The notes under the pieces were generated by a model. That model was not told the origin of the DNA, searched no databases, and worked only from the letters and a program-made list of their open reading frames with translations. The position numbers were made by a program, and so were the translations under genes. A DNA stretch of 64,000 nucleotides from Sipunculus nudus (Eukaryota; Annelida; Sipuncula; Golfingiida; Sipunculidae): positions 58,303,618 to 58,367,617 of the forward strand of contig CM049317.1 in NCBI GenBank assembly GCA_026874595.1, read 5' to 3'. Below, piece by piece: positions 35,694 through 47,842 of the stretch; within the stretch, counting starts at the first letter, position 1, and each line of letters begins with the position of its first letter.

Positions 35694-36762
35694 GTAAAGG
35701 CTGCCTCAACAAGGCACGTGATGTCAAAGCCTCATCGCCAAGGCACATGTGTTTAAAGACAGCATAACATAGGCACAGAGGTTAAGGGCTGCCTAAGTTT
35801 CGGCATGGGATGTGAAAAACTGCCTCAGCAAGGGACGTAATGTCAAAGTGTACCTCACCAAGGCACAAGATGTAAAAGGCTGCATCTCCAAGGCACGTGA
35901 TGTCAAAGGCTGCCTCACCAAGGTGTGTTATGTCAAAGGCTGCCTCACCAAGACACGTGATGTAAAAGGCTTTGTTAGCCCAGACATATGATATCAAAGG
36001 CTGTCTCAGCCTGGGTACGTGATGTCAAGGCTGCCTCAACAGGCACGTGATATCAAAAGCTGTCTCAGCCTAGATCAGTGATGTCAAATGCTCCCTCAAC
36101 AAGGCATGTGATATCAAAGGTTGTCTCATCAAGGCACGTGATGTCAAAGGCTGCTTCAGCTAAGCACGTGATGTCAACGATTGCCTAAAAAAAGGCACGT
36201 AATATTAAAGGCTGCCTTAACAAGGCACGTGAGGTTAAGGGCTGTCCCAGTTTCGGAATATGATGTCCACAAATGCCTCAGGAAGACACGTGAGGTCAAA
36301 GAGTATCTCAGCAAGTCACATGATGTCAAAGACTGCCTTAGCAAGGCACGTGATGTCAAAAATTACCTCAGCAAGTCACATGATGTCAAAGACTGCCTAG
36401 GCAAGGCATGTGATGTCAAAGATTACCTCAGCAAGGCACGTGATGTCAAAGACTGCCCCACCAAGTGACGTAATGTCAAAGGCTGTCTCACCAAGGCACA
36501 TGATGTTAAAGACTGCCCCAACAAGGCAGGTGATGTCAACGACTGCCCCACCAAGGCACGTGATGTCAAAGGATGCCCCGTCAAGGCATGCGATGTCAAA
36601 GGCTACCCCGCCAAGACACGTAATGTCAAAGGCTGGCCAACCAAGGCATTTGATAACGGCTGCCCCACCAAGGCATGGGATGTCAAAGACTGCCCCTCCA
36701 AGGCACGTGATGTCAAAGTCCGTCCCTCCAAGGCACGTGATGTTAAAGGCTGCCTCACCGTC
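35694..36762 (+). repeat. 30-bp minisatellite with E-box/CRE-like unit
   Basis: About 35 units of 30 bp containing AAGGCACGTGATGTCAAAG followed by a CTGCCTCAC-type linker. Most units hold CACGTG or a one-base variant overlapping TGATGTCA. Because 30 is divisible by 3, several frames stay open. One gives the 198-residue frame at 36410-37006 with a decapeptide period like MSKTAPPRHV; others give KDCLSKARDV (plus) and FDITCLGEAA (minus). A second-order period of about 450 bp is seen, as GGGCTG...AGTTTCGG variants recur near 35785 and 36238. I regard the ORFs as by-products. Confidence 0.9.
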
Positions 36763-37273
36763 TTCCCATCTGTTCTCCTCTTGCGATCATTCGCTCACAC
36801 AAGCATTCACCTTTGACGTGTCCTGTGATCTTTGTAGCTTCCCACGAATGCATAATGTTAAAATTGTATTTAATCGTATCCTCTGGTGTGACAGGGCCTT
36901 TATTATCGACTTGTCTATCATGCAGGGTTGGTCGCCATTTTCTTTTTCTTTCTCTGTCAGGGAGGTAAATAAGCCATGGCATGACTACCAGTCTTTGACA
37001 ATATAAGTAAAGGTAGCCTAAGTTTTAGATGTCTATGCGAGTACAGCCTTTGACGCATGGAAAAAAAGCGTTCACAGCATTCACCAATATATACATGATC
37101 CCGGGCAACCGCGAAACCGAGAGAAGCCGAGAATAGCCGAGAATTAAGCAGATTATTACGTCAAATGCCTCTGCAGAACAAGGTTCCGGAACCGTCTACC
37201 CGTTGGATGAATCAGCCTTTGATTTTACTTTAGTAGGGCGGCAGGTTTGAGAATAATTACTATTTTTTAAGAT
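36763..37273. other. Spacer after the 30-bp minisatellite
   Basis: No gene. It includes three short AGCCGAGAA-type repeats near 37110-37145 and isolated inverted array words (CAGCCTTTGA near 37040 and 37207). Confidence 0.5.
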
Positions 37274-37634
37274 TTTGGTGGAGGTAACCGCCTCCATTAT
37301 TTCATGCTTGCTTTACTAAGTACTATGTATATCTGCGGAATTCCGTTCTGGTTTGGGACTACGTGACAGAAGTTTACACGCGATAATCCTGTTTTCAACC
37401 GGGCTCGTTGTATTACTCATGCATGCTGGTCCTTGGCAAATGTCATCCTCACTGCTTGGTCAATATCCACGAAAGGCGCACTCGTTTATGAGTGAAACAT
37501 AGTGTCAGCATTGAGCCTGCTGAGCACTCACCCTAGGTGGGGGTCGACCGTGACAAAATCTCACCGCCAAGGCTGAGATTCGAACTCACGATCTCCAGGC
37601 GTTGAGCCATGTGTTCTAGAGAACGAGAGCCGGT
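37274..37634 (-). mobile_element. tRNA-derived SINE, copy 3
   Basis: Head on the minus strand with CGTGAGTTCGAATCTC as box B at about 37574-37590. The left end is GGTGGAGGTAACCGCCTCC, giving a perfect GGAGG/CCTCC terminal hairpin. Body blocks as in copy 1. Minus ORF 37533-37877 starts outside and runs into it; not a gene. Confidence 0.8.
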
Positions 37635-38000
37635 TATAATAATAAATAACACTAAAACAGCATTCGACTTCGTTTGACATCCGCGACCTTGTGCTTTGCT
37701 TGTAACAACTTTAAACAGTTTATCATATCTAGAATGCACGACCAGAGGCCGATTTTGAGCAAGCGTGAAACTCTTTGACAAAGAGAATAAACATGAAAGA
37801 AGTGGCGTTGGTCCCCTGTTTATGTTTTGCACCTCTGATCGAGCCCGGTGCAAGCTTATTCTTACATTTGTAAGCAAACTGGTTTAGAACTAAAGGTTTA
37901 CAGATGCCTTAAAGTTTAAAGAAGAAAAATATAATTCAAGTATGTTGAACATACTTAGTATGTGAATAGGCTTCCTTATGTCAGAGTCCTATGTTGATAC
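37635..38000. other. Spacer without a recognisable gene
   Basis: Nothing recognisable beyond the ORF that crosses out of the SINE. Confidence 0.5.
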
Positions 38001-38285
38001 AGCCTTGGAGCACACTAGTGACTGAGGCCATGTTTGACCCAAAAAAAAATTCAGAAGTACAGGCCTGGACTGACACAGCCATAGCAACATCCTAAAGAAT
38101 CTGAGACAACCTTTAATATCCCTCTGCCTAGCCTACGGCAGCCTCTGATATTTCATGCCTAGGCCGAAGCAGCCTCTGATATATGTGCCCAGGCCGAAGC
38201 AGCCTTTAATATTAAGTGCCTAGGCGAAACATCATTTGAAATCAAGTGCCTGTGCTTAGGTTGCATTTGATATCAAGTGTGTAAG
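38000..38285 (-). repeat. Degenerate inverted units of the 30-bp minisatellite
   Basis: Six to eight diverged units of CAGCCTCTGATATTT and GTGCCTAGGC type repeat at about 30 bp in inverse orientation to the main array. They are AT-richer variants that mostly lack CACGTG. Confidence 0.65.
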
Positions 38286-38306
38286 TCTGTGTAATTCAGA
38301 AGATGT

Positions 38307-38323
38307 AAAAAAAAAAAAAAAAA
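38307..38323 (+). repeat. A17 homopolymer
   Basis: Longest A run in the window. Confidence 0.9.
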
Positions 38324-38693
38324 CAGAAATGAAAATAGAAAATATAGTGCATGGTCTCAATTATGGTTTGCGTCATTTAATGTCTGTCTTATTTGACAAA
38401 ATGATGAAGTCAAATGAAAGAAGCCAATAGCTATGGATTCAATGCCAAACTGCAAAAATGTGCATGTCCTGCTCATTGTAATGAGGCGGTACATTCAGCG
38501 TCACCTATAACAGAAAGGGGGGTAGTTTTCAAGTAACACTGGGTGTGTGCGATGCGCATGCTTGGAAACTGACCTTGTATGTGGTAACGGATATCATTGT
38601 ATGCAAAATGACGGTGTGTACATTTCTGAAAACTTGTGGTATTGACTCATGACAACAGTTTTACACACATTATTCGGGGATACATTTTATACG
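38324..38693. other. Spacer before the 31-bp array
   Basis: No gene; GT-rich words increase toward the array start. Confidence 0.5.
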
Positions 38694-41025
38694 TGTATGA
38701 TGTGTACAGTCTGTGTTTTTACGTGTCTGATGTTGTACAGTCTATGATTGTACGTGACTCATGTTGTAGAGTCTGTGGCTGTACGTGTCTCATGTTGTAC
38801 TGTCTGTGGTTAAACGAGTCCGATGTTGTACAGTCTGTGGTTGTACATATCTGATGTTGTATAGGCTGTGAGTGTACGTGTCTGATGTTGACAGTCTGTG
38901 GTTGCAAATTTCTGATGATGTACAGTTTTTGGTTGTACGTGTCTGATGGTGTACAGCCTGTAGTTGTACTTGTCTGATGTTGTTCAGTCTGTGGTTGGAA
39001 GTGTCTGAAGTTGTTTAGTCTGTGGCTGTAGGTGTCTGATGGTGTACGGTCTATGATTGTACGTGTCTGATGTTGTACAGTCTGTAGTTGTACGTGTTTG
39101 ATGGTGTACAGGCAATGGCTGACACGTATGATGCTGTATTATCCATGCTTCTACACTTATGATGTTGTACATTCTGTGGTTGTTCGTGTACGATGTTGTA
39201 CAGTGATTGTAACGTATGATGGTGTACAGTCTGTGGTTGTACGTGTCTGATATTGTACAGTCTGTGGTTGTACATGTCTGGTGAGGTATAGACTATGGTT
39301 GTATGTGTCTGATCCTGTTCAACATGTGATTGTACGTGTTTAATGCTGTACAGATGTTGTATGGTCTGTTTTACGTTTCTGATAGTGTACAGCCTATGAT
39401 AGTTTATTCAATGCTGTACAATATGTTCGTGTCTAATGTGTTACAGTCTATGGTTGTACGTGTTTGATGTTGTACAGTCTATAGTTGTACGTGTCTGATC
39501 TTGTACAGTCTTTGGTTGTACGTGTCTGACGTTGTACAGTCTTTGGTTGTACGTGTCTGATGTTGTACAGGCTGTGGTTGTTCGTGTCTAATGTTTTACA
39601 GTCTATGGTTGTACGTGTTTGATGTTGTACAGTCTATAGTTGTACGTGTCTGATCTTGTACAGTCTTTGGTTGTACGTGTCTGATGTTGTACAGTCTGTG
39701 GTTGTAAGTTTCTAATGTTGTACAGTCTCTGGTTGTACCTGTTTTATGTTGTACAGTCTGTAGCTGTACGTGTTTTATGTTGTACAGTCTGTGGTTGAAC
39801 GTGTCTGATGATGTACAGTCTGTGGTCATACGTGTCTGATGTTGTACAGACTGTGGTTGTACGTGACTGGTGTTGTACAGTCTATGGTTGTACGTGTCTG
39901 ATGTTGTACAGTGTATGGTTTTACGTGTCTCATGTTGTACAGTCTGTGGTTGTTCGTGTCTAATGTTGTACAACCTATGGTTTTATGTGTCTGATGTTGT
40001 ACAGTCTTTGGTTGTACGTGTCTAATGTTGTACAGTGTTTGGTTGTACGTGTCTGATGTTGTACAGTCTTTAGTTGTACGTGTCTGATGTTGTACAGGCT
40101 GTGGTTGTTCGTGTCTAATGTTGTACAGTCTATGGTTGTACGTGTCTTATGTTCTACAGTCTTTGGGTGTACGTGTGTGATGTTGTATAATCTTTGGTTT
40201 TACGTGTCTGATGTTGTACAGTCTATGGTTGTACGTGTGTGATGTTGTACAATATGTGGTTGTACGTGTGTGATGTTTTACAGTCTATGGTTGTACGTGT
40301 CTGATATTGTACAGTCTATGGTCGTACGAGTCTGATGTTGTACAGGGTGTGGTTGTTCGTGTCTAATTTTGTACAATCTGTGGTAGTTCGTGTCTGATAT
40401 TTTACAGTCTATGGTTGTTCGTGTCTGAGGTTGTACAGTCTGTGGTTGTAAGTTTCTAATGTTGTACAGTCTCTGGTTGTACCTGTTTTATGTTGTACAG
40501 TCTGTAGTTGTACGTGTTTTATGTTGTACAGTCTGTGGTTGAACGTGTCTGATGCTGTACAGTCTGTGGTCATACGTCTCTGAAGTACAGACTGTGGTTG
40601 TACGTGACTGGTGTTGTACAGTCTATGGTTGTACGTGTGTGATGTTGTACAGTCTATGGTTTTACGTGTCTCATGTTGTACAGTCTGTGGTTGTTGGTGT
40701 CTAATGTTGTACAATCTATGGTTTTATGTGTCTGATGTTGTACAGTCTTTGGTTGTACGTGTCTAATCTTGTACAGTGTTTGGTTGTACGTGTCTGATGT
40801 TGTACAGTCTTTGGTTGTACGTGTCTGATGTTGTACAGGCTGTGGTTGTTCGTGTCTAATGTTGTACATTCTATGGTTGTACGTGTCTTATGTTGTACAG
40901 TCTTTGGTTGTACGTGTGTGATGTTGTACAATCTTTGGTTGTACGTGTCTGATGTTGTACAGTCTATGGTTTTACGTGTTTGATGTTGTACAATCTGTGG
41001 TTGTTCGTGTCTGATGTTGTACATT

Positions 41026-42171
41026 CTATGGTTGTTCGTGTCTGATGTTGTACAGTCTATGGTTGTTCGTGTCTGATGTTGTACAGTCTGTGGTTGTACG
41101 TGTCTCGTGTTGTACAGTATGTGGATGTACGTGTTTTATGTTGTACAGTCTATGGTTATACGTGTGTGATGTTGTACACTCTGTGGTTGTACGTGTCTGA
41201 TGTTGTACAATCTGTGGTTTTACGTGTGTGATGTTGTACAGTCTGTGGTTGTACGTGTGTGATGTTGTACAGTCTATGGTTTTACGTGTCTGATGTTGTA
41301 CAATCTGTGGTTTTACGTGTCTCATATTGTACAATTTGTGGTTGTACGTGTGTGATGTTGTACAGTCTATGGTTGTTCGTGTATGATGTTGTACAGGCTG
41401 TGGTTGTTCGTGTCTAATGTTGTACAGTCTATGGTTGTACGTGTTTGATGTTGTACAGTCTATAGTTGTACGTGTCTGATCTTGTACAGTCTTTGGTTGT
41501 ACGTGTCTGATGTTGTACAGTCTTTGGTTGTACGTGTCTGATGTTGTACAGGCTGTGGTTGTTCGTGTCTAATGTTTTACAGTCTATGGTTGTACGTGTT
41601 TGATGTTGTACAGTCTATAGTTGTACGTGTCTGATCTTGTACAGTCTGTGGTTGTACGTGTCTGATGTTGTACAGTCTGTGGTTGTAAGTTTCTAATGTT
41701 GTACATTCTATGGTTGTACGTGTCTGATGTTGTACAGTCTTTGGTTGTACATGTGTGATGTTGTACAATCTTTGGTTGTACGTGTCTGATGTTGTACAGT
41801 CTATGGTTTTACGTGTTTGATGTTGTACAATCTGTGGCTGTTCGTGTCTGATGTTGTACATTCTATGGTTGTTCGTGTCTGATGTTGTACAGTCTATGGT
41901 TGTTCGTGTCTGATGTTGTACAGTCTGTGGTTGTAGGTGTCTCGTGTTGTACAGTATGTGGATGTACGTGTTTTATGTTGTACAGTCTATGGTTATACGT
42001 GTGTGATGTTGTACACTCTGTGGTTGTACGTGTCTGATGTTGTACAATCTGTGGTTTTACGTGTGTGATGTTGTACAGTCTGTGGTTGTACGTGTGTGAT
42101 GTTGTACAGTCTATGGTTTTACGTGTCTGATGTTGTACAATCTGTGGTTTTACGTGTCTCATATTGTACAA
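41026..42171 (+). repeat. Higher-order duplication of 27 units inside the array
   Basis: The segments ending at 41334 and 42171 (837 bp apart) encode nearly identical 102-residue minus-strand readings. Agreement far exceeds that between neighbouring single units, so a 27-unit block was duplicated recently. A third relative ends 558 bp further on (frame end 42421). Confidence 0.85.
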
Positions 42172-43469
42172 TTTGTGGTTGTACGTGTGTGATGTTGTAC
42201 AGTCTATGGTTGTTCGTGTATGATGTTGTACAGGCTGTGGTTGTTCGTGTCTAATGTTGTACAGTCTATGGTTGTACGTGTCTTATGTTGTACAGTCTTT
42301 GGTTGTACGTGTGTGATGTTGTACAATCTTTGGTTGTACGTGTCTGATGTTGTACAGTCTATGGTTTTACGTGTTTGATGTTGTACAATCTCTGGTTGTT
42401 CATGTCTGATGTTGTACATTCTATGGTTGTTCGTGTTTGATATTGTACAGTCTATGGTTGTTCGTGTCTGATGTTGTACAGTCTGTGGTTGTACGTGTCT
42501 CATGTTGTACAGTATGTGGATGTACGTGTTTTATGTTGTACAGTCTTTGGTTATACGTGTGTGATGTTGTACACTCTGTGGTTGTACGTATCTGATGTTG
42601 TACAATCTGTGGTTTTACGTGTGTGATGTTGTACAGTCTGTGGTTGTACGTGTGTGATGTTGTACAGTCTATGGTTTTAAGTGTCTGATGTTGTACAATC
42701 TGTGGTTTTACGTGTCTCATATTGTACAATTTTTGGTTGTACGTGTGTGATGTTGTACAGTCTATGGTTGTTCGTGTCTGATGTTGTACAATCTGTGGTT
42801 GTACGTGTCTCATGTTGTACAGTCTGTGGTTGAACGTGTTTGATGTTGTACAGTCTATGGTTTTACGTGTGTAATGTTGTACAGTCTGTAGTAGTTCGTG
42901 TCTGATGTTGTACAATCTGTGGTTGTACGTGTCTGATGTTGTACAGTCTATGGTTGTAGATGTGTGATGTTGTACAATCTGTGGTTGTACGTGTGTGATG
43001 TTTTACAGTTTGTGGTTGTACGTGTGTGATGTTGAACAGTCTTTGGTTGTACGTGTATGATGTTGTACAATCTGTGGTTTTACGTGTGTGATGTTGTACA
43101 GTCTGTGGTTGTACGTGTTTTATGTTGTACAGTCTATGGTTTTACGTGTGTGATGTTGTACAATCTGTGGTTGTTCGTGTCTGATGTTGTACAGTCTATG
43201 GTTGTTCGTGTCTGAGGTTGTACATTGTTTGGTTGTACGTGTCTGATGTTGTACAGGCTGTGGTTGTTCGTGTCTAATGTTTTACAGTCTATGGTTGTAC
43301 GTGTCTTATGTTTTACAGTCTTTGGTTGTACGTGTGTGATGTTGTACAATCTTTGGTTGTACGTGTCTGATGTTGTACAGTCTGTGGTTGTACGTGTGTG
43401 ATGTTGTACAATCTGTGGTTGTACGTGTGTGATGTTTTACAGTCTGTGGTTGTACGTGTCTGATATTGT

Positions 43470-46400
43470 ACAGTCTATGGTCGTACGAGTCTGATGCTGT
43501 ACAGGGTGTGGTTGTTCCTGTCTAATTTTGTTCATCTGTGGTAGTTCGTGTCTGATGTTGTACAGTCTATGGTTGTTCGTGTCTGATTTTGTACAGTCTA
43601 TGGTTGTAAGTTTCTAATGTTTTACAGTCTCTGGTTGTACCTGTTTTATGTTGTACACTCTGTAGTTGTACGTGTTTTATGTTGTACAGTCTGTGGTTGA
43701 ACGTGTCTGATGCTGTACAGTCTGTGGTCATACGTGTCTGATGTTGTACACACTGTGGTTGTACGTAACTGGTGTTGTACAGTCTATGGTTGTAATGGTC
43801 TGATGTTGTACAGTCTACGGTTTTACGTGTCTCATGTTGTACAGTCTGTGGTTGTTCGTGTGTAATGTTGCACAATCTTTGGTTTTATGTGTCTGATGTT
43901 GTACAATCTTTGGTTGTACGTGTCTGATGTTGTACAGTCTATGGTTTTACGTGTGTGATGTTGTACAATCTGTGGTTGTTCGTGTCTGATGTTGTACAGT
44001 CTTTAGTTGTACGTGTCTAATGTTGTACAGTGTTTGATTGTGCGTGTCTGATGTTGTACAGTCTTTGGTTGTACGTGTCTGATGTTGTACAGGCTGTGGT
44101 TGTTCGTGTCTAATGTTGTACAGTCTATGGTTGTACGTGTGTGATGTTGTACAATCTTTGGTTGTACGTGTCTGATGTTGTACAGTCTATGGTTTTACGT
44201 GTGTGATGTTGTACAATCTGTGGTTGTTCGTGTCTGATATTGTACATTCTATGGTTGTTCGTCTCTGATGTTGTACAGTCTATGGTTTACGTGTCTAATG
44301 TTGTACAGTTTTTGGTTGTACGTGTCTGATATTGTACAATCTGTGGATGTACGTATGTGATGTTGTACAGTCTGTGGTTGTACGTGTGTGATGTTGTACA
44401 GTCTATGGTTTACGTGTCTGATTTTGTAAAGTCTGTGGTTTTAAGTGTCTGATATTTTACAATTTGTGGTTGAACGTGTCTGATGTTGTACAGTCTGTGG
44501 TTGTACGTGTGTGATGTTGTACAATCTGTGGTTGTACGTGTGTGATGTTTTACAGTCTGTAGTTGTACGTGTCTGATATTGTACAGTCTATGGTCGTACG
44601 AGTCTGATGCTGTACAGGGTGTGGTTGTTCCTGTCTAATTTTGTACATCTGTGGTAGTTCGTGTCTGATGTTGTACAGTCTATGGTTGTTCGTGTCTGAT
44701 GTTGTACAGTCTGTGGTTGTAAGTTTCTAATGTTTTACAGTCTCTGGTTGTACCTGTTTTATGTTGTACAGTCTGTAGTTGTACGTTTTTTATGTTGTAC
44801 GGTCTGTGGTTGAACGTGTCTGATGCTGTATAGTCTGTGGTCATACGTGTCTGATGTTGTACAGACTGTGGTTGTACGTAACTGGTGTTGTACAGTCTAT
44901 GGTTGTAAGTGTCTGATGTTGTACAGTCTACGGTTTTACGTGTCTCATGTTGTACAGTCTGTGGTTGTTCGTGTGTATTGTTGCACAATCTTTGGTTTTA
45001 TGTGTCTGATGTTGTACAATCTTTGGTTGTACGTGTCTGATGTTGTACAGTCTATGGTTTTACGTTTGTGATGTTGTACAATCTGTGGTTGTTCGTGTCT
45101 GATGTTGTACAGTCTTTAGTTGTACGTGTCTAATGTTGTACAGTGTTTGATTGTACGTGTCTGATGTTGTACAGTCTTTGGTTGTAAGTGTCTGATGTTG
45201 TACAGGCTGTGGTTGTTCGTGTCTAATGTTGTATAGTCTATGGTTGTACGTGTCTTATGTTGTACAGTCTATGGTTGTACGTGTGTGATGTTGTACAATC
45301 TTTGGTTGTACGTGTCTCATGTTGTACAGTCTTTGGTTTTACGTGTCTGATGTTTTACAGTCTATGGTTTTACGTGTGTGATGTTGTACAGTCTCTGGTA
45401 GTTCGTGTCTGATGTTGTACAATCTGTGGTTGCACGTTTGTGATGTAGTACAGTCTATGGTTGTACGTGTGTGATGTTGTACAATCTTAGGTTGTACTTG
45501 TCTCATGTTGTACAGTCTTTGGTTTTACGTGTCTGATGTTTTACAGTCTATGGTTTTACGTGTGTGATGTTGTACAGTCTCTGGTAGTTCGTGTCTGATG
45601 TTGTACAATCTGTGGTTGTACGTGTGTGATGTTGTACAGTCTGTGGTTGTTCGTGTCTAATGTTGTAAAATCTATGGTTTTATGTGTCTGATGTTCTCCA
45701 ATCTTTAGTTGTACGTGTCTGATGTTGTACAGTCTATGGTTTTACGTGTGTGATGTTGTACAATCTGTGGTTGTTCGTGTCTGATGTTGTACAGTCTTTA
45801 GTTGTACGTGTCTGATGTTGTACAGTGTTTGATTGTACTTGTCTGATGTTGTACAGTCTTTGGTTGTACGTGTCTGATGTTGTACAGGCTGTGGTTGTTC
45901 GTGTCTAATGTTGTACAGTCTATGGTTGTACGTGTCTTATGTTGTACAGTCTATGGTTGTACGTGTGTGATGTTGTACAATCTTTGGTTGTACGTGTCTG
46001 ATGTTGTACAGTCTATAGTTTTACGTGTGTGATGTTGTATAATCTGTGGTTGTTCGTGGCTGATGTTGTACATTCTATGGTTGTTCGTCTCTGATGTTGT
46101 ACAGTCTATGGTTTACGTGTCTAATGTTGTACAGTTTTTGGTTGTACGTGTCTGATATTGTACAATCTGTGGATGTACGTATGTGATGTTGTACAGTCTG
46201 TGGTTGTACGTGTGTGATGTTGTACAGTCTATAGGTGTACGTGTCTTATGTTTTACAGTCTTTGGTTGTACGTGCGTGATGTTGTTCAATCTTTGGATGT
46301 ACGTGTCTGATGTTGTACAGTCTGTGGTTGTACGTGTGTGATGTTGTACAAACTGTGGTTGTACGTGTGTGATGTTTTACAGTCTGTGGTTGTACGTGTC

Positions 46401-46820
46401 TGATATTGTACAGTCTATGGTCGTACGAGTCTGATGCTGTACAGGGTGTGGTTGTTCCTGTCTAATTTTGTACATATGTGGTAGTTCGTGTCTGATGTTG
46501 TACAGTCTATGGTTGTTCGTGTCTGATGTTGTACAGTCTCTGGTTGTAAGTTTCTAATGTTTTACAGTCTCTCGTTGTACCTGTTTTATGTTGTACAGTC
46601 TGTAGTTGTACGTGTTTTATGTTGTACAGTCTGTGGTTGAACGTGTCTGATGCTGTACAGTCTGTGGTCATACGTGTCTGATGTTGTACAGACTGTGGTT
46701 GTACGTAACTGGTGTTGTACAGTCTATGGTTGTAAGTGTCTGATGTTGTACAGTCTACGGTTTTACGTGTCTTATGTTGTACAGTATGTGGTTGTTCGTG
46801 TGTAATGTTGCACAATCTTT
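43470..46820 (+). repeat. Three-copy higher-order repeat inside the array
   Basis: The diagnostic variants GTCGTACGAGTCTGATGC and GGTCATACGTGTCTGATG recur with matched spacing. GGTCATA sits at 43726, 44839 and 46666, and GTCGTACGAG at about 43480, 44593 and 46420. Offsets are 1113 and 1827 bp (36 and 59 units less 3 and 2 bases). The older copy pair at 39824 and 40568 carries related variants. Confidence 0.8.
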
Positions 46821-47827
46821 GGTTTTATGTGTCTGATGTTGTACAATCTTTGGTTGTACGTGTCTGATATTGTACAGTCTATGGTTTTACGTGTGTGATG
46901 TTGTACAATCTATGGTTGTTCGTGTCTGATGTTGTACAGTCTTTGGTTGTACGTGTCTAATGTTGTACAGTGTTTGATTGTACGTGTCTGATGTTGTACA
47001 GTCTTTGGTTGTACGTGTCTGATGTTGTACAGGCTGTGGTTGTTCGTGTCTAATGTTGTACAGTCTATGGTTGTACGTGTCTTATGTTGTACAGTCTATG
47101 GTTGTACGTGTGTGATGTTGTACAATCTTTGGTTGTACGTGTCTCATGTTGTACAGTCTTTGGTTTTACGTGTCTGATGTTTTACAGTCTATGGTTTTAC
47201 GTGTGTGATGTTGTACAGTCTCTGGTAGTTCGTGTCTGATGTTGTACAATCTGTGGTTGTACGTGTGTGATGTTGTACAGTCTATGGTTGTACGTGTGTG
47301 ATGTTGTACAATCTGTGGTTGTACGCGTGTTATTCTTTACAGTCTGTGGTTGTACGTGTGTGATGTTGAACAGTCTTTGGTTGTACGTGTATGATGTTGT
47401 ACAATCTGTGGTTTTACGTGTGTGATGTTGAACAGTCTGTGGTTGTACGTGTTTTATGTTGTACAGTCTATGGTTTTACGTGTGTGATGTTGTACAATCT
47501 GTGGTTGTTCGTGTCTGATGTTGTACAGTCTATGGTTGTTCGTGTCTGATGTTGTACAGTCTATGGTTTTACGTGTCTGATGTTGTACAGTCTTTGGTTG
47601 TACGTGTCTGATGTTGTACAATCTGTGGTTGTACGTGTCTGATGTTGTACAGTCTCTGCTTGTTCGTGTATGATGTTGTACAGTCTGTGGTTGTACATAT
47701 CTGATGCTATGAAGGCAATCTTTCACGGTTATGTGTTTGATTTTGTATGCATGGGCGCAATTAAGAGGGGGACAGTGGGACATGTCCCCTCCCACATGTT
47801 TAAACATAGGGACATACCATGTTATAG

Positions 47828-47842
47828 CCCCCCCCCCCCCCC
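47828..47842 (+). repeat. C15 homopolymer
   Basis: Inside the hAT-like element near its left end. Confidence 0.95.

Larger units (their letters stand above)
38694..47749 (+). repeat. 9-kb tandem array of 31-bp units (minisatellite/satellite)
   Basis: About 290 head-to-tail units. Each unit is an old dimer: half A is GATGTTGTACAGTCT and half B is GTGGTTGTACGTGTCT, sharing TTGTAC and GTCT. The unit is about 74% G+T on the plus strand and has two GTAC words. Units at the left edge (38.7-39.4 kb) are the most diverged, with 1-3 bp indels. Variant blocks are duplicated at exact multiples of 31: 744 bp (24 units, GGTCATA at 39824 and 40568), 837 bp (27 units, ORF ends 41334 and 42171) and 558 bp (18 units, 41863 to 42421). 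The minus-strand ORFs have a 31-residue period because the frame passes through all three phases in 93 bp. They are not genes. Confidence 0.95.

Noticed and set aside
39596-46815. Repeat-protein gene on the minus strand (102-164-residue ORFs)
   Set aside because: The 31-residue period is forced by the 31-bp unit passing through three phases; no promoter, splice site or codon-position bias was seen.
38694-47749. Possible CRISPR-like array
   Set aside because: Units are head-to-tail with no unique spacers, and other features are eukaryotic; it is a minisatellite.
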